Shown in pieces: positions 43,460-56,900 of a DNA stretch of 59,867 nucleotides. Under the pieces are notes generated by a model, which made no database searches, was not told the origin of the DNA, and saw nothing but the letters and a program-made list of their open reading frames with translations. The stretch spans positions 1 to 59,867 of the forward strand of contig JAIPJY010000044.1 in NCBI GenBank assembly GCA_021733925.1, read 5' to 3'. The stretch is from Prosthecobacter sp. (GTDB lineage: Bacteria > Verrucomicrobiota > Verrucomicrobiia > Verrucomicrobiales > Verrucomicrobiaceae). Every line of letters begins with the position of its first letter. Position 1 is the stretch's first letter. Made by a program: the position numbers and the translations under genes.

Positions 43460-43947
43460 CGACTTCACAACGCCGCACCTACTTCGCCCGCCTGTGGCCT
43501 GATGCCTGCAAAGCCCAGGGCTGGAACCCCAAGGATGAAGAGCGCCGCCGTGATGTCACTCATGCAGCCACAGGCCAGGAGAGCACCAGCAAGCTCAACC
43601 AGAAACAGATCACCCTCCTGTTCAACAAGCTCGCCTGGCTGGCAGATCCGAACAACTTCGAGAAAGCCTTTGCCGATGCCAACCCCGAGATCGCCCTGGC
43701 CGATCACCAGCGCGGCCAAGTCATCTGGCGCATTGAGAAAACCGCCGCCGAAAAGGACTTCAACAGCGTGTACCTCGACAAAGCCGCAGAGCACAAATGC
43801 CGCGTCCACAACGCCCGTACCTGGCGCGAGCTGCCCCTCCAGGAGCTGATCAACTTCAGCAAGACCATTGCCTCCCGGCAGGGCAATAAAAAGCCCGTGC
43901 AGGAAGCCTGCACGGGCGTGGTGGCTGACGACGATATCGTCTTCTAG
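43456..43947 (+). CDS. Mu gp16/GemA-like protein
   Basis: 163 residues. The N-terminal part (RRTYFARLWPDACKAQGWNP, DVTHAATGQE, LNQKQITLLFNKLAWLAD) matches the GemA/gp16 family, DUF1018, which in Mu affects host gene expression. The C-terminal part is helical (LPLQELINFSKTIASRQG). It is last in the rightward early operon and its 3' end carries a hairpin used as a terminator for the opposite strand. Confidence 0.75.
   Translation: MTTSQRRTYFARLWPDACKAQGWNPKDEERRRDVTHAATGQESTSKLNQKQITLLFNKLAWLADPNNFEKAFADANPEIALADHQRGQVIWRIEKTAAEKDFNSVYLDKAAEHKCRVHNARTWRELPLQELINFSKTIASRQGNKKPVQEACTGVVADDDIVF
43886..43917 (-). terminator. Terminator of the dam gene, inside the gp16-like coding end
   Basis: Perfect 11-bp stem (GCCCGTGCAGG, loop AAG, CCTGCACGGGC at 43893-43917). 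On the - strand it is followed by TTTTTATTG, giving a rho-independent terminator about 33 bases past the methyltransferase stop. On the + strand no T run follows. Confidence 0.8.
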
Positions 43948-43949
43948 CC

Positions 43950-44747
43950 CTATGCTGCCAAAGGCAGCGCCTGGGCAGCTGATGTGCGCTTCCATCGCCG
44001 CCGAATGATCAGCTCGCCAAACGTCGCACCAGGCCGCGTGCGCCGGTTCACGGCCCCCGAACGAGTCACGATGGGCTGGATCTGATGCCCCTTGAACAAG
44101 GCCCGGTTTTCCGGGGTATCGTTCACGGTGACAATCCAGTCGCCCTGCAGGCCCGCCACAGCAGCGGCAAAGCCCGCCATGCGCTCCTGATCCCAGGCGG
44201 CATACGTGTTCACTTCACCCACCGTGTAAGGCGGATCACAGAACCACAGCGTGCCCGGGGAGTCGTAATTCTTGAACAGCCGCTCGTACGGCAGGTTTTC
44301 CACGGCCACCTTGTCCAGGCGCGTATTCAAGGCCCGCAGCTTCTCCAGCACGGCACTGCGGCTCGGCTGGGCCTGCTTGGCGACCGCAAAGGAGCTGCCG
44401 CCGCCGCCAAAGCTCAGCCGGTTCCTCAGCAGGTACCTTGCGGCCTGTTGCAAGCCCGTGAAGCCTGGCTGCTCAATCAAAGCCTCCAGATCCAGACGGC
44501 TGTTGAGCGTGAACTCCACCTCGGCAACCAGGGCGTCGATGTGGAATTGTGCGTGCCGGTAGAGGTTCACCAGCTCGCCGTTGATGTCGTTGATCACCTC
44601 GACCTTGGACGGCTCCTTGGCGAGGGTGAGAGCAGCTCCGCCCGCGAAAGCCTCCACGAAGATCGTATGAGGTCGTATCAGGGGTAGCAGCTCGGTGAGA
44701 AGCCTGGTTTTTCCGCCAGGCCAGCGGAGGAGTGGTTTGGTTGTCAT
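43950..44747 (-). CDS. Dam-type DNA adenine methyltransferase (D12 class)
   Basis: 265 residues. N-terminal LLRWPGGKTRLL and the AdoMet motif IFVEAFAGGAALTL (about 29-42), with NDINGELVNLYR after it, are typical of D12 class enzymes. The catalytic DPPY is at about 171-174 and is preceded by LWFC. The target probably is adenine in GATC (family knowledge; not shown). It is at the right end and opposite to the early genes, in the place of Mu mom, suggesting DNA protection from restriction. The ATG that starts MTTKPLLRW is used. Confidence 0.9.
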   Translation of the reverse strand: MTTKPLLRWPGGKTRLLTELLPLIRPHTIFVEAFAGGAALTLAKEPSKVEVINDINGELVNLYRHAQFHIDALVAEVEFTLNSRLDLEALIEQPGFTGLQQAARYLLRNRLSFGGGGSSFAVAKQAQPSRSAVLEKLRALNTRLDKVAVENLPYERLFKNYDSPGTLWFCDPPYTVGEVNTYAAWDQERMAGFAAAVAGLQGDWIVTVNDTPENRALFKGHQIQPIVTRSGAVNRRTRPGATFGELIIRRRWKRTSAAQALPLAA

Positions 44748-44992
44748 GGCATAGCCACCGACACGGCAAACTTGCCATCGTTCAAAGCCCGTGCAGAGTA
44801 ATTGCACCCCGCCCGCAAGGGCCTTGCCGGAAGCCCTCAAGATGCTCAAACCTCTGTCAAAACCCCAGTTTCAGCCCCAGATCTGCTCAAACCAGCCCTG
44901 GGACGGTGTAATGCCCTGGAACCCTTGATTTCCGGCCTATCCCGCCGATTCCCGCCTTTTCCCGGCCTGCCCAAACCCCCTGTCAGGTTGCG
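44748..44992. promoter_or_regulatory. Prophage right end with transposase-binding sites
   Basis: Non-coding. On the - strand, GGTTTGAGCA lies at 44843-44852 (within TTGACAGAGGTTTGAGCA at 44843-44860) and at 44884-44893, and GGTTTGGGCA at 44968-44977. The last is 15 bases from the end, as on the left. Promoter of the methyltransferase must also be here but was not located. Confidence 0.7.
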
Positions 44993-44996
44993 GCAG
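44993..44996. repeat. Target-site duplication, right copy (GCAG)
   Basis: Second copy of GCAG flanking the prophage; the host frame continues with TGG at 44997. Confidence 0.7.
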
Positions 44997-47900
44997 TGGG
45001 ATGCGACGGGACGAATCGACATGCGCCAGGGTTACTTCCGTGTCATGTACGATCCCACCACAGCCTCAGGTTCAGGTGGGTTCTATACCGACGAAGCCCG
45101 AGCGCTGATTACGGCGAACGAGTATTGGACGCGTGCAGTGCTTGGCCAGGATGGCACCAACACTTCCAACGCTTACAACAGCCACCTGATGCTCACGCGT
45201 GCGGACCAGGTCTTCAACGCGCCGTATCTCTACGTCTACAATGACAATCGCAACGGCACCCTCACGATCGGCGGGGAGAACACCTCGGGGTCTGTGTATT
45301 ACGGCAGCAGAGACAATTCGGTCAACTTCAGCATGCAGATCACCAATCAGACTTCCGAGCGTGATGTGCGCTTCCTTCAGGTGCGCGGTGGCACCTTGGT
45401 CTGGAACGGTCGGCTTGCGGATGAAAACGGCACCCCTGAGAACTTCAACTCCTCGATTTCCATCGTCGGGCCGGGCACGGTGATCTTCAACCGTAACGCC
45501 CTCGGCAACTCCACCGTTGACCGCTGGAATTTCATGGCGGGTGAGGCTCATTGGAGCTCGATGACGGGAAACGATCAGTTTGCCAGCAATTCGACGAATG
45601 CACTTGTGGGGCAGTCCACTTGGGGAGGCGGTCGTCTGGTGCTTGACGATCCGGGGACCGCGCGCAGTCAGCAGCTCAACAGTCACATTTGGCTGCTCAA
45701 TGGCGCGAGCTCCATCAACACGCAGAACAACACCACGTTCATCCTCGGCAACGCCGCCGCCAATTTGACCCGCAGATCCGGCTCATCGCTGGCTTTCCTT
45801 GAAGATGGCAGCGGTACTATTCAGATCAGCGCCGTGGGCCTGAGCACCACGGATGGCGATTTCCTGGGCTCCTGGGCTGTTTATGGCAGCTCCACAGGTA
45901 TCACGGACTGGGCGGCACGGGCGGGCACCGCTGATGTGCAGGCTTTCACAGCTTATACCGATGACACCGTAGGTGCGGGTGTTCACACGAATCTGACCGG
46001 CGATCTGGCACTGGGTGGAAGCGCCAACACCGCCACTGTTCGTTTTGCGACCGGGGCGAATTTGGACCTCGGTGGCGGCGCGTTGACGGTGGTTGAAGGC
46101 GGCATTCTCATCCCCTCGGCGGTGACAGGTGCCGTAAACATCTCCAATGGTACACTTACCAGCGGCTGGAGCAGTGGCAGCGGCGATCTGATGCTCTACA
46201 ACTATGGCACCGGTACCACCACCATCTCCGCCGTGATCACGGACAACGCCGGCAAGGTCAATCTGGTCAACGCCGGCAGCGGCACCACGGTGCTTCAGGG
46301 TGCCAATACCTACACCGGCAACACCTACCTCAACAATGGTGTGCTACAGATCTCCAGCGAGGGGCAGCTTGGTGCCATCGACGGCAGCATTGACCGTTTG
46401 GCGCGCGTTTACGTCGGCTACAACAATGGTGCGTCCAAGACGAATTCTGCGCTCTACTTCATCGGCGGTGGAGGCGGTTCAGGAGCGGCTGGTGTCTATA
46501 CCACCAACGGCGGCCAAAACGTGACGGCGACGACGCTGACCAATGGCGGCTCTGGCTACACCAGCGGCGTGTATGTCAACACACTCTCGGATACTACCGG
46601 CAACGCTGGCATCTGGGCCCTCATGAACAGCGGCAGTCTGCATTTCGATGGCGGCACGCTGGCCGTGACCAATGACATCACCCTCGACGGTGCCCGCACG
46701 CTCTATCTGGGGGGCAATGGCGGCACGCTTGACGTGGCAGCCGGCAGCAATCTCACGATCAACGGCTATATCACCAGTGAGTTCAACCAGGTGACCACTG
46801 CGAACGGCTACAACTACTCCGACCAGATCGGCGGCAGCGACCAGCCTGCCAGCGATCGCAATCCCGACATCGGGGATCTGATCATTCAAGGCGGCGGCAC
46901 CGTGCTGATCATGGGGGCACCGGACAACACCGTCCGCTCATACATGTACAACAGCTATGGCGGCATCACCTGGATCAACGAAGGCACGATCAAGATCGCA
47001 GGTGCTGGCACTTCCGCCTATGGAGCGCTGGGCACCAACCGTTCGGCGAGCGACGGCACCATCATCGGTGCGAATGGCTCGCTGGAATTCGCCACCACGT
47101 CTGATCCCTCGATCTACGAGTGGCTCACTCTGGGCGGGACCGGCTATGAAGGCCGAGGCGCGGTGCTGACCACGGGCACCGGGCGTGTCGTGCGGCTCAA
47201 CGGCCAGATGCAGTTTGACAGCCCCACGCTCTTCAACCTTGCCAGCAACAGCTATGGCTATATCCGGCTGGGTGAGCAGGGCGGGGCGCTGTACGGCAGC
47301 GGAGACATTCTTCGCACCGGCGGCAATGAATTCGGCTTTTATGTCAATGCGCCTGACTGGACGGGGCGCTTCCTCGGCGGCAGCGGTACGAACCGCGTCA
47401 GCGGGACGGCGAATCTTCAGGGCATGCTGGAGATGGAACTGGACCGCAATTCGATCCTTTATTACAGCGCGGGCAGTAACGGCATTGATGAATTCCGTGA
47501 TCGTTTGAATGACAATTTGGTGACCACGATCAACGGTTACGCCAAAATACGCATCGAAAACTATTCCGGTGCGTTCTCGGGTGAGGAAAAAATCGGTGTC
47601 GTCAATGTGAACAGCGGTGTGTTTGGAATCGAATTCGCCCTAGGCGGAGATGTGATCAATGGCGCGGTGCGCCTGCAAGGCGACTATGCTGCGTGGCACT
47701 TCACCGACATTGTGCGCACTCCTGGCTCGGTCGTCATGGTGCGCAACTTCGATCCTGGCATGGACATTTCCTCCGGTGTTACCGACCTGACCAACCGCGC
47801 GCTGGTGCTGGTGGACAACGCCCCGACCATGGTGGGCGCCGGGGACGGCACCAACGGGAACACGGCGATCATCGCGGGTTTCTTCGGTGGCACTCGCCCG

Positions 47901-50900
47901 ACGCTGCTCAACACGACCACCGGCATCGCATGGGATGAAGATCGCACCTCGCGCTACCTGATGACCTCGGTGCTGAGCACGGATCCAATCACGGGTGCGC
48001 CGGTTTACTACCTGCGGCCGCTCTCGGACGCGCCCGGCTCCACGGATTACAAGATCATCAGTGATACCGGCACCGTGAGCGCAAGCGCCGGACCGCTGGA
48101 TCTCGCGACGGCGGGCATCAGCGCGGATCAAAACGTGCGCTTTGTGGGGATCACGGATGATGCGATCGGGAACGGTTTCACCTCCCGCGTCAATACGATC
48201 ATGACGCTGGATTCCGTGGTGGAGGCCAATTCGGTTTCCTTTGGGTCCGACACGACTAGCACCAACGTCAACGGTGCAGGCAATCAGGTGAACTTGGTGA
48301 TGACGCTCAACGGGGGACTGAAGATTGACTCCGGGGTCCTGATGTTTGCCAACATCGGCACCATGGACCGGCTGGGTAACGGTTCAAACACGGGCATCAA
48401 TCTCGACATGAACAACTACATCCTCGGCGGGAGTCTCGATTTTAATGGCAAAGAGGCGATCATCTACGCAGGCAGTGAGTGGGCGCAGTACAACGTCTCG
48501 GGCAACACCGCCTACAACAATGCGGATGGAGACAACACCACCGCCATCATTCGCAGCAGCATCTACAACACGGGCGGCAATGGCCTGACAAAGACGGGTG
48601 GTTCCAGTGTGACACTGGAAGCTGCCAACTACTACACCGGTGACACCACCGTGAACTATGGCAACCTCTATGCCCGCCATGACCTGGCTCTGGGGCAGAG
48701 CACCCAGCTCAACGTCACCGGTGGCGGCAACTTCATTATTGGCTACAACAGCCGCATCATGGGGGTGGATCTCCACATCGGCCAGATTTACGGCAACAAT
48801 CTTGGCCTCTACGCCGAGGGTGATGGCACCGAGTGGGGTGGGAATGTGATCATCGACAATGTGGACTCGACGGGCAGTGCCGGCGGCTTCTCCCGCAACT
48901 TTGTGCCGCGAATTGACGCTGCTTCCTCCAATACCGTCATGCGTATTAGTGGCAACGTTTATGGAGGCGACACAGTGGTGTCGCCTGGTGCGCAGGCAAC
49001 CTCCCGCATCTTCACCACCCTGACCGGAGCCTCTTACACCACGCTGGATTTCATGGGGCAGATCCGTGACAAGTCCACCGGGGCGGTTGACCTCAGTGGG
49101 GGGGACACCCTCAATGATGTGCTGCGCATGGAAGTGGCCGCCAATAATGACACTGCCAATGTTCACCTTTACCAGCAGTATGACTCCGCCGGACGCATCA
49201 TCCTCGTGCGCGGAATGCTGCGCTACATGGGCACCGGTAATTTCTACTCCGACGCGGCTGCGCTGGCGATGGATCCAAACAGCGACCTCTCGGGCTTCCA
49301 GATGGGTGGGCGTTCGGTGATTTCAGGAGATGGCACAGGTGCTTCTGACGTCGGCTTCTATCTCCACAATGAGGGCTCCACCTTCAACCTTTCCAGCTGG
49401 TATGTGGGGGTGGACATCACCGACCCGAACAACAGCCTCGGCAACAGCAACTACGGCTTCGGCAACACCACGGGCAACTCCAGCCTCGGTGGTGAAAACA
49501 TCACCGGCACCATCACCTTCGGCACTGGCACCGGCAGCATCCGCTTCACCCAGGCCACCACGCTGTATAACCGCAATCTGAACATCTACGCCGCACGCGG
49601 CGGCACCGTGGACATGAAGGTGAACTTCCTCGATGGCGGCGACTTCGTGAACTCCTCCATCACCAAGGTGGGCGCAGGCACGGTGAGACTTCTCGGCTCC
49701 ACGGCTGGCGACAGCACGGTGGAAGCCCTCAAGATGCTCGGCGGCACGCTGGAACTGACCGGCTACGATGTGAACGCCAGCCGCCGAGTCGGCAATGGTG
49801 CGGCGCTCACGCTCAGCGGCGGCTATCTCATCGTGGATGCCACGGCAGGGACGGCGCAGGAAGACTTCAGCGATCTCACGCTGAATTCCGGCGGCTCACG
49901 CCTTGCCGTGCGCGGCAATGCCACGGTGAACATCAATTCCTCCATCACGCTGAATCCGGAATCGGGAGTGACCATGGCGTTCGTGGAAAACGGCGGCGGC
50001 GTCATCAACATCTCTGCTACCGGCATGACCACCACGGACGGTGATCGCCTCGGCTACTGGGCGGTGTATGGCAATGTGCTCGGCCAGATCACCGACTGGG
50101 CCGCACGCGAAGGCACCACCGGCGTGCAGGCCTTCACGGCCTATGACGTGAACTCCTTTGTCAGCGGCAACAACACCGAGGTGACCACCGGAGCGAACTT
50201 TGTCTCCGACACCACCACGAATTCGATCAAGTTTGCCACGGCGGCAAATCTTGATCTCGGCGGCAACACCCTGACCGTGGAAAACGGCGGCATGCTCGTC
50301 AGCTACGCAGCCGGGGGCGCAGTGAACATCACCAACGGCACGCTCACCCGCAGCGGGGCAGGGGACATCCTGCTGCACAACTACGGCACCGACATCACCA
50401 CCATCTCGGCGAATATCACCAATGACGGGGCCAATGCGGTGAACCTGGTGACCGGCGGAGTCGGCACGACGGTGCTGAGCGGTAACAACAGCTACACTGG
50501 AGACACCTACATCAATGGTGGCACGTTGCAGATTTCCAGCGAGTCGCAGCTTGGCAACATCGACGGCAGCATTGCGCGCTTGGTGCGTGAGTACAACGGC
50601 TTCAACAACGGTGGCAGCAAGACAAATTCAGCCCTCTTCTTCCTCGGCGGTGGTGGCGGATCAGGAGCGGCGGGTGTCTATAGCACCAATAGCGCTCAGA
50701 ACGTGACAACGACGACGCTCAACAACGGTGGCAGCGGCTACACCAGCGGCATCTACGTCAACACCCTCTCGGGCGGCACCGGCAATGCCGGCATCTGGGC
50801 CATCCTCGACAGCGGCAATCTCCACATCGACGGCGGCACGCTGGCGACCACGGAGGACATCACCCTGAATGGTGCGCGCACGATCTTCCTCGGCGCGAGC

Positions 50901-53900
50901 GGAGCCACGTTTGATGTGGCCGCCGGCAAGACGCTGACCATCAACGGCTACATCACCAGCGATGTGACCGACCTGATCCCCGGAGATGACAATCCGATCG
51001 AACTCACGCGTCCTTTTGTCGGCGGCCTGGCGGTTGAAGGCGGCGGCACCCTGGTGCTCACCGGCGCGCCGGACAACACCTCCCGTGACTACATGTACAA
51101 CGGCTACAACGCCCTGACCTCGATCAACAACGGCACCATCAAGATCGCTGGTCTGGCCTCTACTTCGATTAATGCCCTGGGCACCTACAGCGGCTGGGTG
51201 GACAGCACCTACATCGGACAGAACGGCACCCTGATGATGAGCGTGACCAACGGGGACAGCTACATCTATGACTGGCTCACGCTGGACGGCCAGGGCTACC
51301 AGGGCGGCGGAACGATCCAGTTTGTTTCAGGCACCGGCACCGTGCGTTCGACCTACATTCGCGGCCAGATCAACGTGCTCAGTGATGCGGTGTTCAACGC
51401 GCGCAACGGCAGCAACATCTACCTCCAGAACGGCGGCGGCGAAGTGATCGGCTCCGGTGACATCATCAAGATTGGCCAGGGTGACTTCCGCTTCTACGGG
51501 AACAGCCCGCATTGGACCGGCAGTTTTTACCTGGCCTCCGGCTCCAGCCGAATGTATGACGGCTCTGCAGAGAAGGGCATGGTCAGCATGACCTTGCAGC
51601 GCAACGGCTACTTCGCCATCAATGCCGACAGCACTTCATCGGACGAGCTGACCGACCGCCTCGGTGACGACCTCATCGTGAATACGGACGGCTACATCCG
51701 CATGCGCATCGAAGCCTATAGCAACGTCTTTTCGGGCATTGAAAAGATTGGCACCGCCAATGTGCTCTCCGGCCAGCTGGGCCTGGAGTTCGATCTGGGG
51801 TCAACCCTTGCTGGCGGTGCGCCGGTGCTGGGTGGTGACTATGCAGGCTGGCATTTCACAGAAATCGTGAGGAGTTTAGGTGCCACCGTGCAATTGCGTG
51901 GCCTCGATGCGGGCACCTCGTTTGCTGACAGCAGCTTCAACGCCAATGCGCCTTCCAACGCTAATGCAAACGTCCAGGTGGTCCAGGTGGACATTCTGCC
52001 GACGCTGATCGGCTCCGGTGACGGCAGCAACGGCAATGCCGCCATCGCCCCCGGCTTCTATGGCGGCGTCCGCCCGGACTGGATCAATGCGGCTGGTACC
52101 GGCAATATTTACAATGAAGACTACATCGCAGGCCGTCTGGTGACGGTGGATACAAACACTGCCGGCGACCACTTCCTGCGTCCGCTGCTGGACTCGGAAT
52201 ACAAGGTTGTTGGAAATCCTGACACCGCGCAGACGACTTCCATCAGGCTCGAGGATCAGGGCATCAGCGCCGATCAGAACCTCAAGATCGTCGGTGTGAC
52301 CAGTGACAGTCTCGGTGTCAATGAATTCACCAATCGCCAAAACTCCTTCCTCACACTGGGCTCGATTGCGGCCGACTGCACGATGCCAACCGGCATCAAC
52401 ATGGTCATCAACTCCCTGAGTTTTTCGTCTGAATCCTTCGGCAGCGGAATCAATGGCAACGGCAACTGGACCTCCCTGATGATCGCAGACGGTGCCACCC
52501 TCAGAATCAATTCCGGCGTCATTCAGGAGTACAACACCGGCCTGCAGAATATGCACGGTGCCGCCTACAATGGGAACCTCAACTTGGACATTCGCAGCTC
52601 CCTCAACGGCGGCATGACGGACTTCAACAGCATGGAGGCCAATTTCTACATCGGCGGCCTCTGGGCGCATTACAACACCTCGGACGCCATCAATGCCTAC
52701 AGGGCCACCGACGGTGACAACAACTACTTCTACATGAACTCGAGCATCGTGAACGCCATCGGGCTCACGAAAACGGGCAGTGCGTCGTTGTTCCTCGGCG
52801 CGGTGAATTATTACACCGGGCTGACCAGTGTGAATCAGGGCGCTCTCTACGCCCGGCACGACAAGGCGCTCGGCGCCAGCACGCAGGTGAACGTGACCGG
52901 TGCCGGCACTTTCGTGATAGGACTGGGAGCACGCATCGCCGGAGTCGATCTCTACGTGGGCGCGCTCAACGGCATCAACACTGCGCTCCAGATCGAAAAC
53001 AATTCCGTCTGGGCTGGCAATGTGATCATCGACAATGTGGACGCCGGCGGTGCCACGGCCTACGCACGCAGTTTCCTCCCGCGTATTTTCAGCAACACCA
53101 CCGGCCTCGCCACCATCGAAGGGAACATCTTTGGTGGTGACACTGCCATCGGCTCCGGCGCACGTACGGACTCCCGCATCTTCAGCACCTACACCGGTGC
53201 CTGGGGCCTGCTCTATCTCAACGGCGTGGTGCAGGACAATTCGCTTGGTGCTCTCACCGGCCCGGTCGACATCTACACCCAGTCGCAGGTGCTGCGCATG
53301 GAAGTCACCGCCACCAACGATGAATCAGCGGTGCAGATCGGCCAGCAATACAATGCGGCGGGCCGCATCAACATTGATCGTGGTTCGCTCTACTACTCTG
53401 GCAATGGAGATTTCTACACGGCGGCTGCGGCTGCCACGGTCAACTCAAACCCCCTGAATCCGATGATCGGCTTGCAGATGGGCGGCCGGTCGCTGACATC
53501 GGACAACGGTCTTGGAACGGCAAACCTAGGCTTCTTCCTGCTCAATGCCGGCGCGAACTTCAATTTGAAGTCATGGCAGGTTGGAGGCGATATGAATGAT
53601 CCCGAGAACCTTGCCGGGAACTACACCTATGGTCTGAGTAATTCAGTGGGCAACAGCACCATTGGTGGTGTGAACTTGTCGGGAACTGTGAACTTTGGCA
53701 CAGGCGACGGGGCGGTGATGTTCAATGCGAATCGCGGATTTATCTCCGGCACGACCACTACGATCAATACAACCAACGGCTCTACTGCGGCTACCGTCAG
53801 CACCAAGACCGATATTTATGTGGGCATGTCTATCTCCGGAGCGAACATCGCGCCGGGCACTTACATTTCAGCCATTAATCCCAGCAACAATAATGTGACG

Positions 53901-56900
53901 CTGAGCCAAAGTGCTCTTGGTACAGGATCAAATCAACCGCTGACCTATGCTGGCAATGATCGTGATCTCGGGCTCTTCGCTGCAAGTGGCGGTGAAGTGA
54001 ACTTCAGGACCAACTTTGTGGATGGTGGTGCATTGGTGAACTCCTCCATCACCAAACAGGGCGGCGGTCAGGTCAATCTGCTCGGCTCCACTGCCGGAGA
54101 CAGCACGGTGGAGGGCGTGAACGTCATGGGCGGTTTTCTCGTCCTGGCCGGTTATGACACGAACTTGAACCGTCGCGTGGGCAGCGGTGCCTACCTCACC
54201 CTCGCGGGCGGCACACTCGCCATGGACGGCAGCGGTGCCTCCTTCACCGAAAACTTCGGCAGTCTGAAGATCAACCAGGGAGGCAACGGCATCGCCGCTG
54301 CTGGCAATGGCGTCAGCAGCTTTGGCACCATCAGCATCGCAGGTTCATCCATCACACGTGCAGCGGCCGGCACGATTCAGTTCCAGTCCATCGCCGGTGG
54401 CGTCATCAACTTCTCCAATGCCGGCATGAAAAATGTGGGGCGCATCGGCTCCTACGCGACCTATGGTGCCAATACGGCCTTCGAGGCCTATGCCACCGAC
54501 TGGGCCGCCACGGATGCCGCTGGCAATGTCATCGCCTACACCGGCTACTCCGACGACAGCTTCGGCGCCGGTTTGCAGACGAACATCGTGGTCGCCGGCC
54601 AAACCGCTGCGGCCACAAACTCGATCCGCTTCAACGTCGATGCTGGCACGATCACGGGCGGCACGCTCACTCTGAATGACGGCGGCCTGCTCATCACCAG
54701 CCTCTACACCGGCGGAACCCCCATCGCCGCAGGCGTGGGAGTCACCACGAGCGGCAGCGGAGTTGATTTGCTGATCCACAACTACGCCACTGGCGTCGTC
54801 AATTTTGACGGCAGCATCACCGGCGGGCAGAACGTCGTGTTCACCGGCACCGGCGAGCTCGCCTTCACCTCGCCGAGCAGCGTCAGCAGTTCCGTGGTCG
54901 CCAGCACCACAGTCAACAATTCCTACACCGTCACCGTGGGTGATACCTCCGGACTGACGGTGGGCATGGACGTGAGCGGGGCGAGCATCGCCGCAGGCAC
55001 GAAAATCCTCAGCATCACCAATGGCACGACGCTTGTGCTCACGAAATTGGTGACCGCCCCCGGCACCAACGATCTGACCTATTCCTCCACATCCTACACA
55101 CCCGCAAACACCTACGCAGGGGCCACCCACGTCACCGGTTCGGCGGTCGTTTCGTTCAATGATGTCGGGGCCTTTGGTTCGACCTCCGGCTTCTACCTCA
55201 ACGGGGGCACGCTGAACTACTCGGAGGTCGGCGCCACCAGCGCCGCGCTCACGCAGAACATCATCCTCGGCGGCAACAACGGCATCCTGAGTGTCACTAA
55301 TCCAGACAGTGTCTTGATCATTCGTGGCGGCGCAGCGAATCAGTTCTCTTCTGAGACCAGCAACATCATCGCCGCCTACGGCACCAACAATCCCAACGCC
55401 GGCGGTCTGCAGATCGTGGGCTCAGGCACAGTGCAGTTCGGCGACCGCAGCGGATTCTCCAACAACACCACGGAAGATCTGCTGGGCGTGGTGAACAACT
55501 ACACCGGGCTGACGATCCTCGGTGACGGTGTCAACGCCCTGCGGGTGGACATCCAGGGCAAGGGCAACAACAATGCCCAGTATACTCTGTTCGGCACCAC
55601 CCAGTCCTGGGCGGATGGCACCATCATCAAGGACAAAGTGACCGTCGAGTTCTCCATGGTTCGCGATTCGGCACGCACCGGACAGCTTCGCTTCCGTGAG
55701 TGGTTCCAGATCGGTGAGAAAGCGGGTGATCAAATCACCTTCGACGGCAGCACCCAGCGCCAGCCCACCTTCGACGGCATTCTCAACATCATCGGCGATC
55801 TGACCTTCCAGACTCAGGGCAACCGCTATGGCGATGCCGGCAGCACCGGCAACTCCGAATACCTCATCAATCCCAATGAAGGCGGCGTCATGGGCAGCGG
55901 CGACATCTACAAGCTCGGCGACGGCAACCTGCGCTTCTACACGCAGCTGAATCAGTGGACGGGAGATCTGTACCTCGAGGACGGCTTCACCTCCATGAAC
56001 ATGAACAACGGTGCCATGTTCAATCCGATCGGCAAGATTTACATCGGTGATCCGACCGGAGTACAGACCTCACTGGTGCGTTTACGCATTGAAAACCGCT
56101 GGTATGGCAACAACACCGTTGGCATCGAATCCCCGGCCGGGGATATGACGGTCAACCGTGACATCATCATTCAGGACAACATCAAGCAGGAAGTTCGCAT
56201 CGAAGCTGGTTATCTGCCACAAAGCGCGATGATTCACTTCACCAATAACATTAACATGGGCTCGGGCTCCAGCAGTTTTGTGCGCTTCTACTACGAGGAT
56301 AATGTGAATCTCGACCCCAGCCTTGTGGGACATAATGAACAGACTGTTTTCGACATCACGGGCAACCTGAGCGGCAGCAACGCCATGTATGTTGACGCAA
56401 ATAATTATGCTGCAATCTACAACAATCCATTGTTCGTGGTCTGGCTTCGTGGCGACAACTCGGGGTACAGCGGTCTGATCACCATTGGCGCGGACAACGG
56501 CACCTCCTACAACCCGAAGCGTAATGCGGTGGTTCGGGTCGGCAGCGCCGCGGCGCTGGGAACCAACGGCGCGGTTGCCTTCCGCAACGGCGGCACGCTG
56601 CAGCTTGGGGGCAACAGCATAACGTACACCGGAAACTTCCTCTTCACCGGGGGCGTCGGCAATGCGACGACGGCGGGCATTGAAAACGCCTCTGGCACTG
56701 CCGCGACGATCACCTTTGATTCCGGCACGCAGACGGGGGTGTCCTATCAGGACATTGATATCGGACTGCGCAATGGTGTGGCTGCCGGAGTTTTCGGCGG
56801 CGGTGCTGCCGAGCTCTCGGTGGTGAAAATCGGCACGGGAGACACCGTGTTTGGAGCCAGCACGGGCGGCGGCAGCGTGGTATTCTCTTTCAGCAACTAC

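Larger units (their letters stand above)
8925..44992. mobile_element. Mu-like transposable prophage (36,068 bp)
   Basis: The limits follow from three agreeing signs. First, the giant host gene becomes one frame when this segment and one GCAG are removed. Second, the two ends, read inward, each have 15 bases followed by GGTTTGAGCA (left) or GGTTTGGGCA (right). Third, the size and gene content match Mu-like phages: repressor, Ner-like protein, MuA/MuB-like proteins, Gam, gp16-like protein, gp27/gp28-type terminase, gp29-type portal and I/Z-type protease. Late genes run leftward and early genes rightward. No tyrosine or serine integrase is present. All recognised modules appear intact, so the prophage could be functional. 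Confidence 0.93.

Noticed and set aside
8925-44992. Contractile (myovirus) tail
   Set aside because: No sheath, baseplate wedge or gp25-like lysozyme gene was found; the tail gene order is that of a flexible tail.
44802-44996. Coding sequence at the start of the long frame after the prophage
   Set aside because: These codons are prophage end DNA that happen to be open; the host reading frame resumes at 44997.
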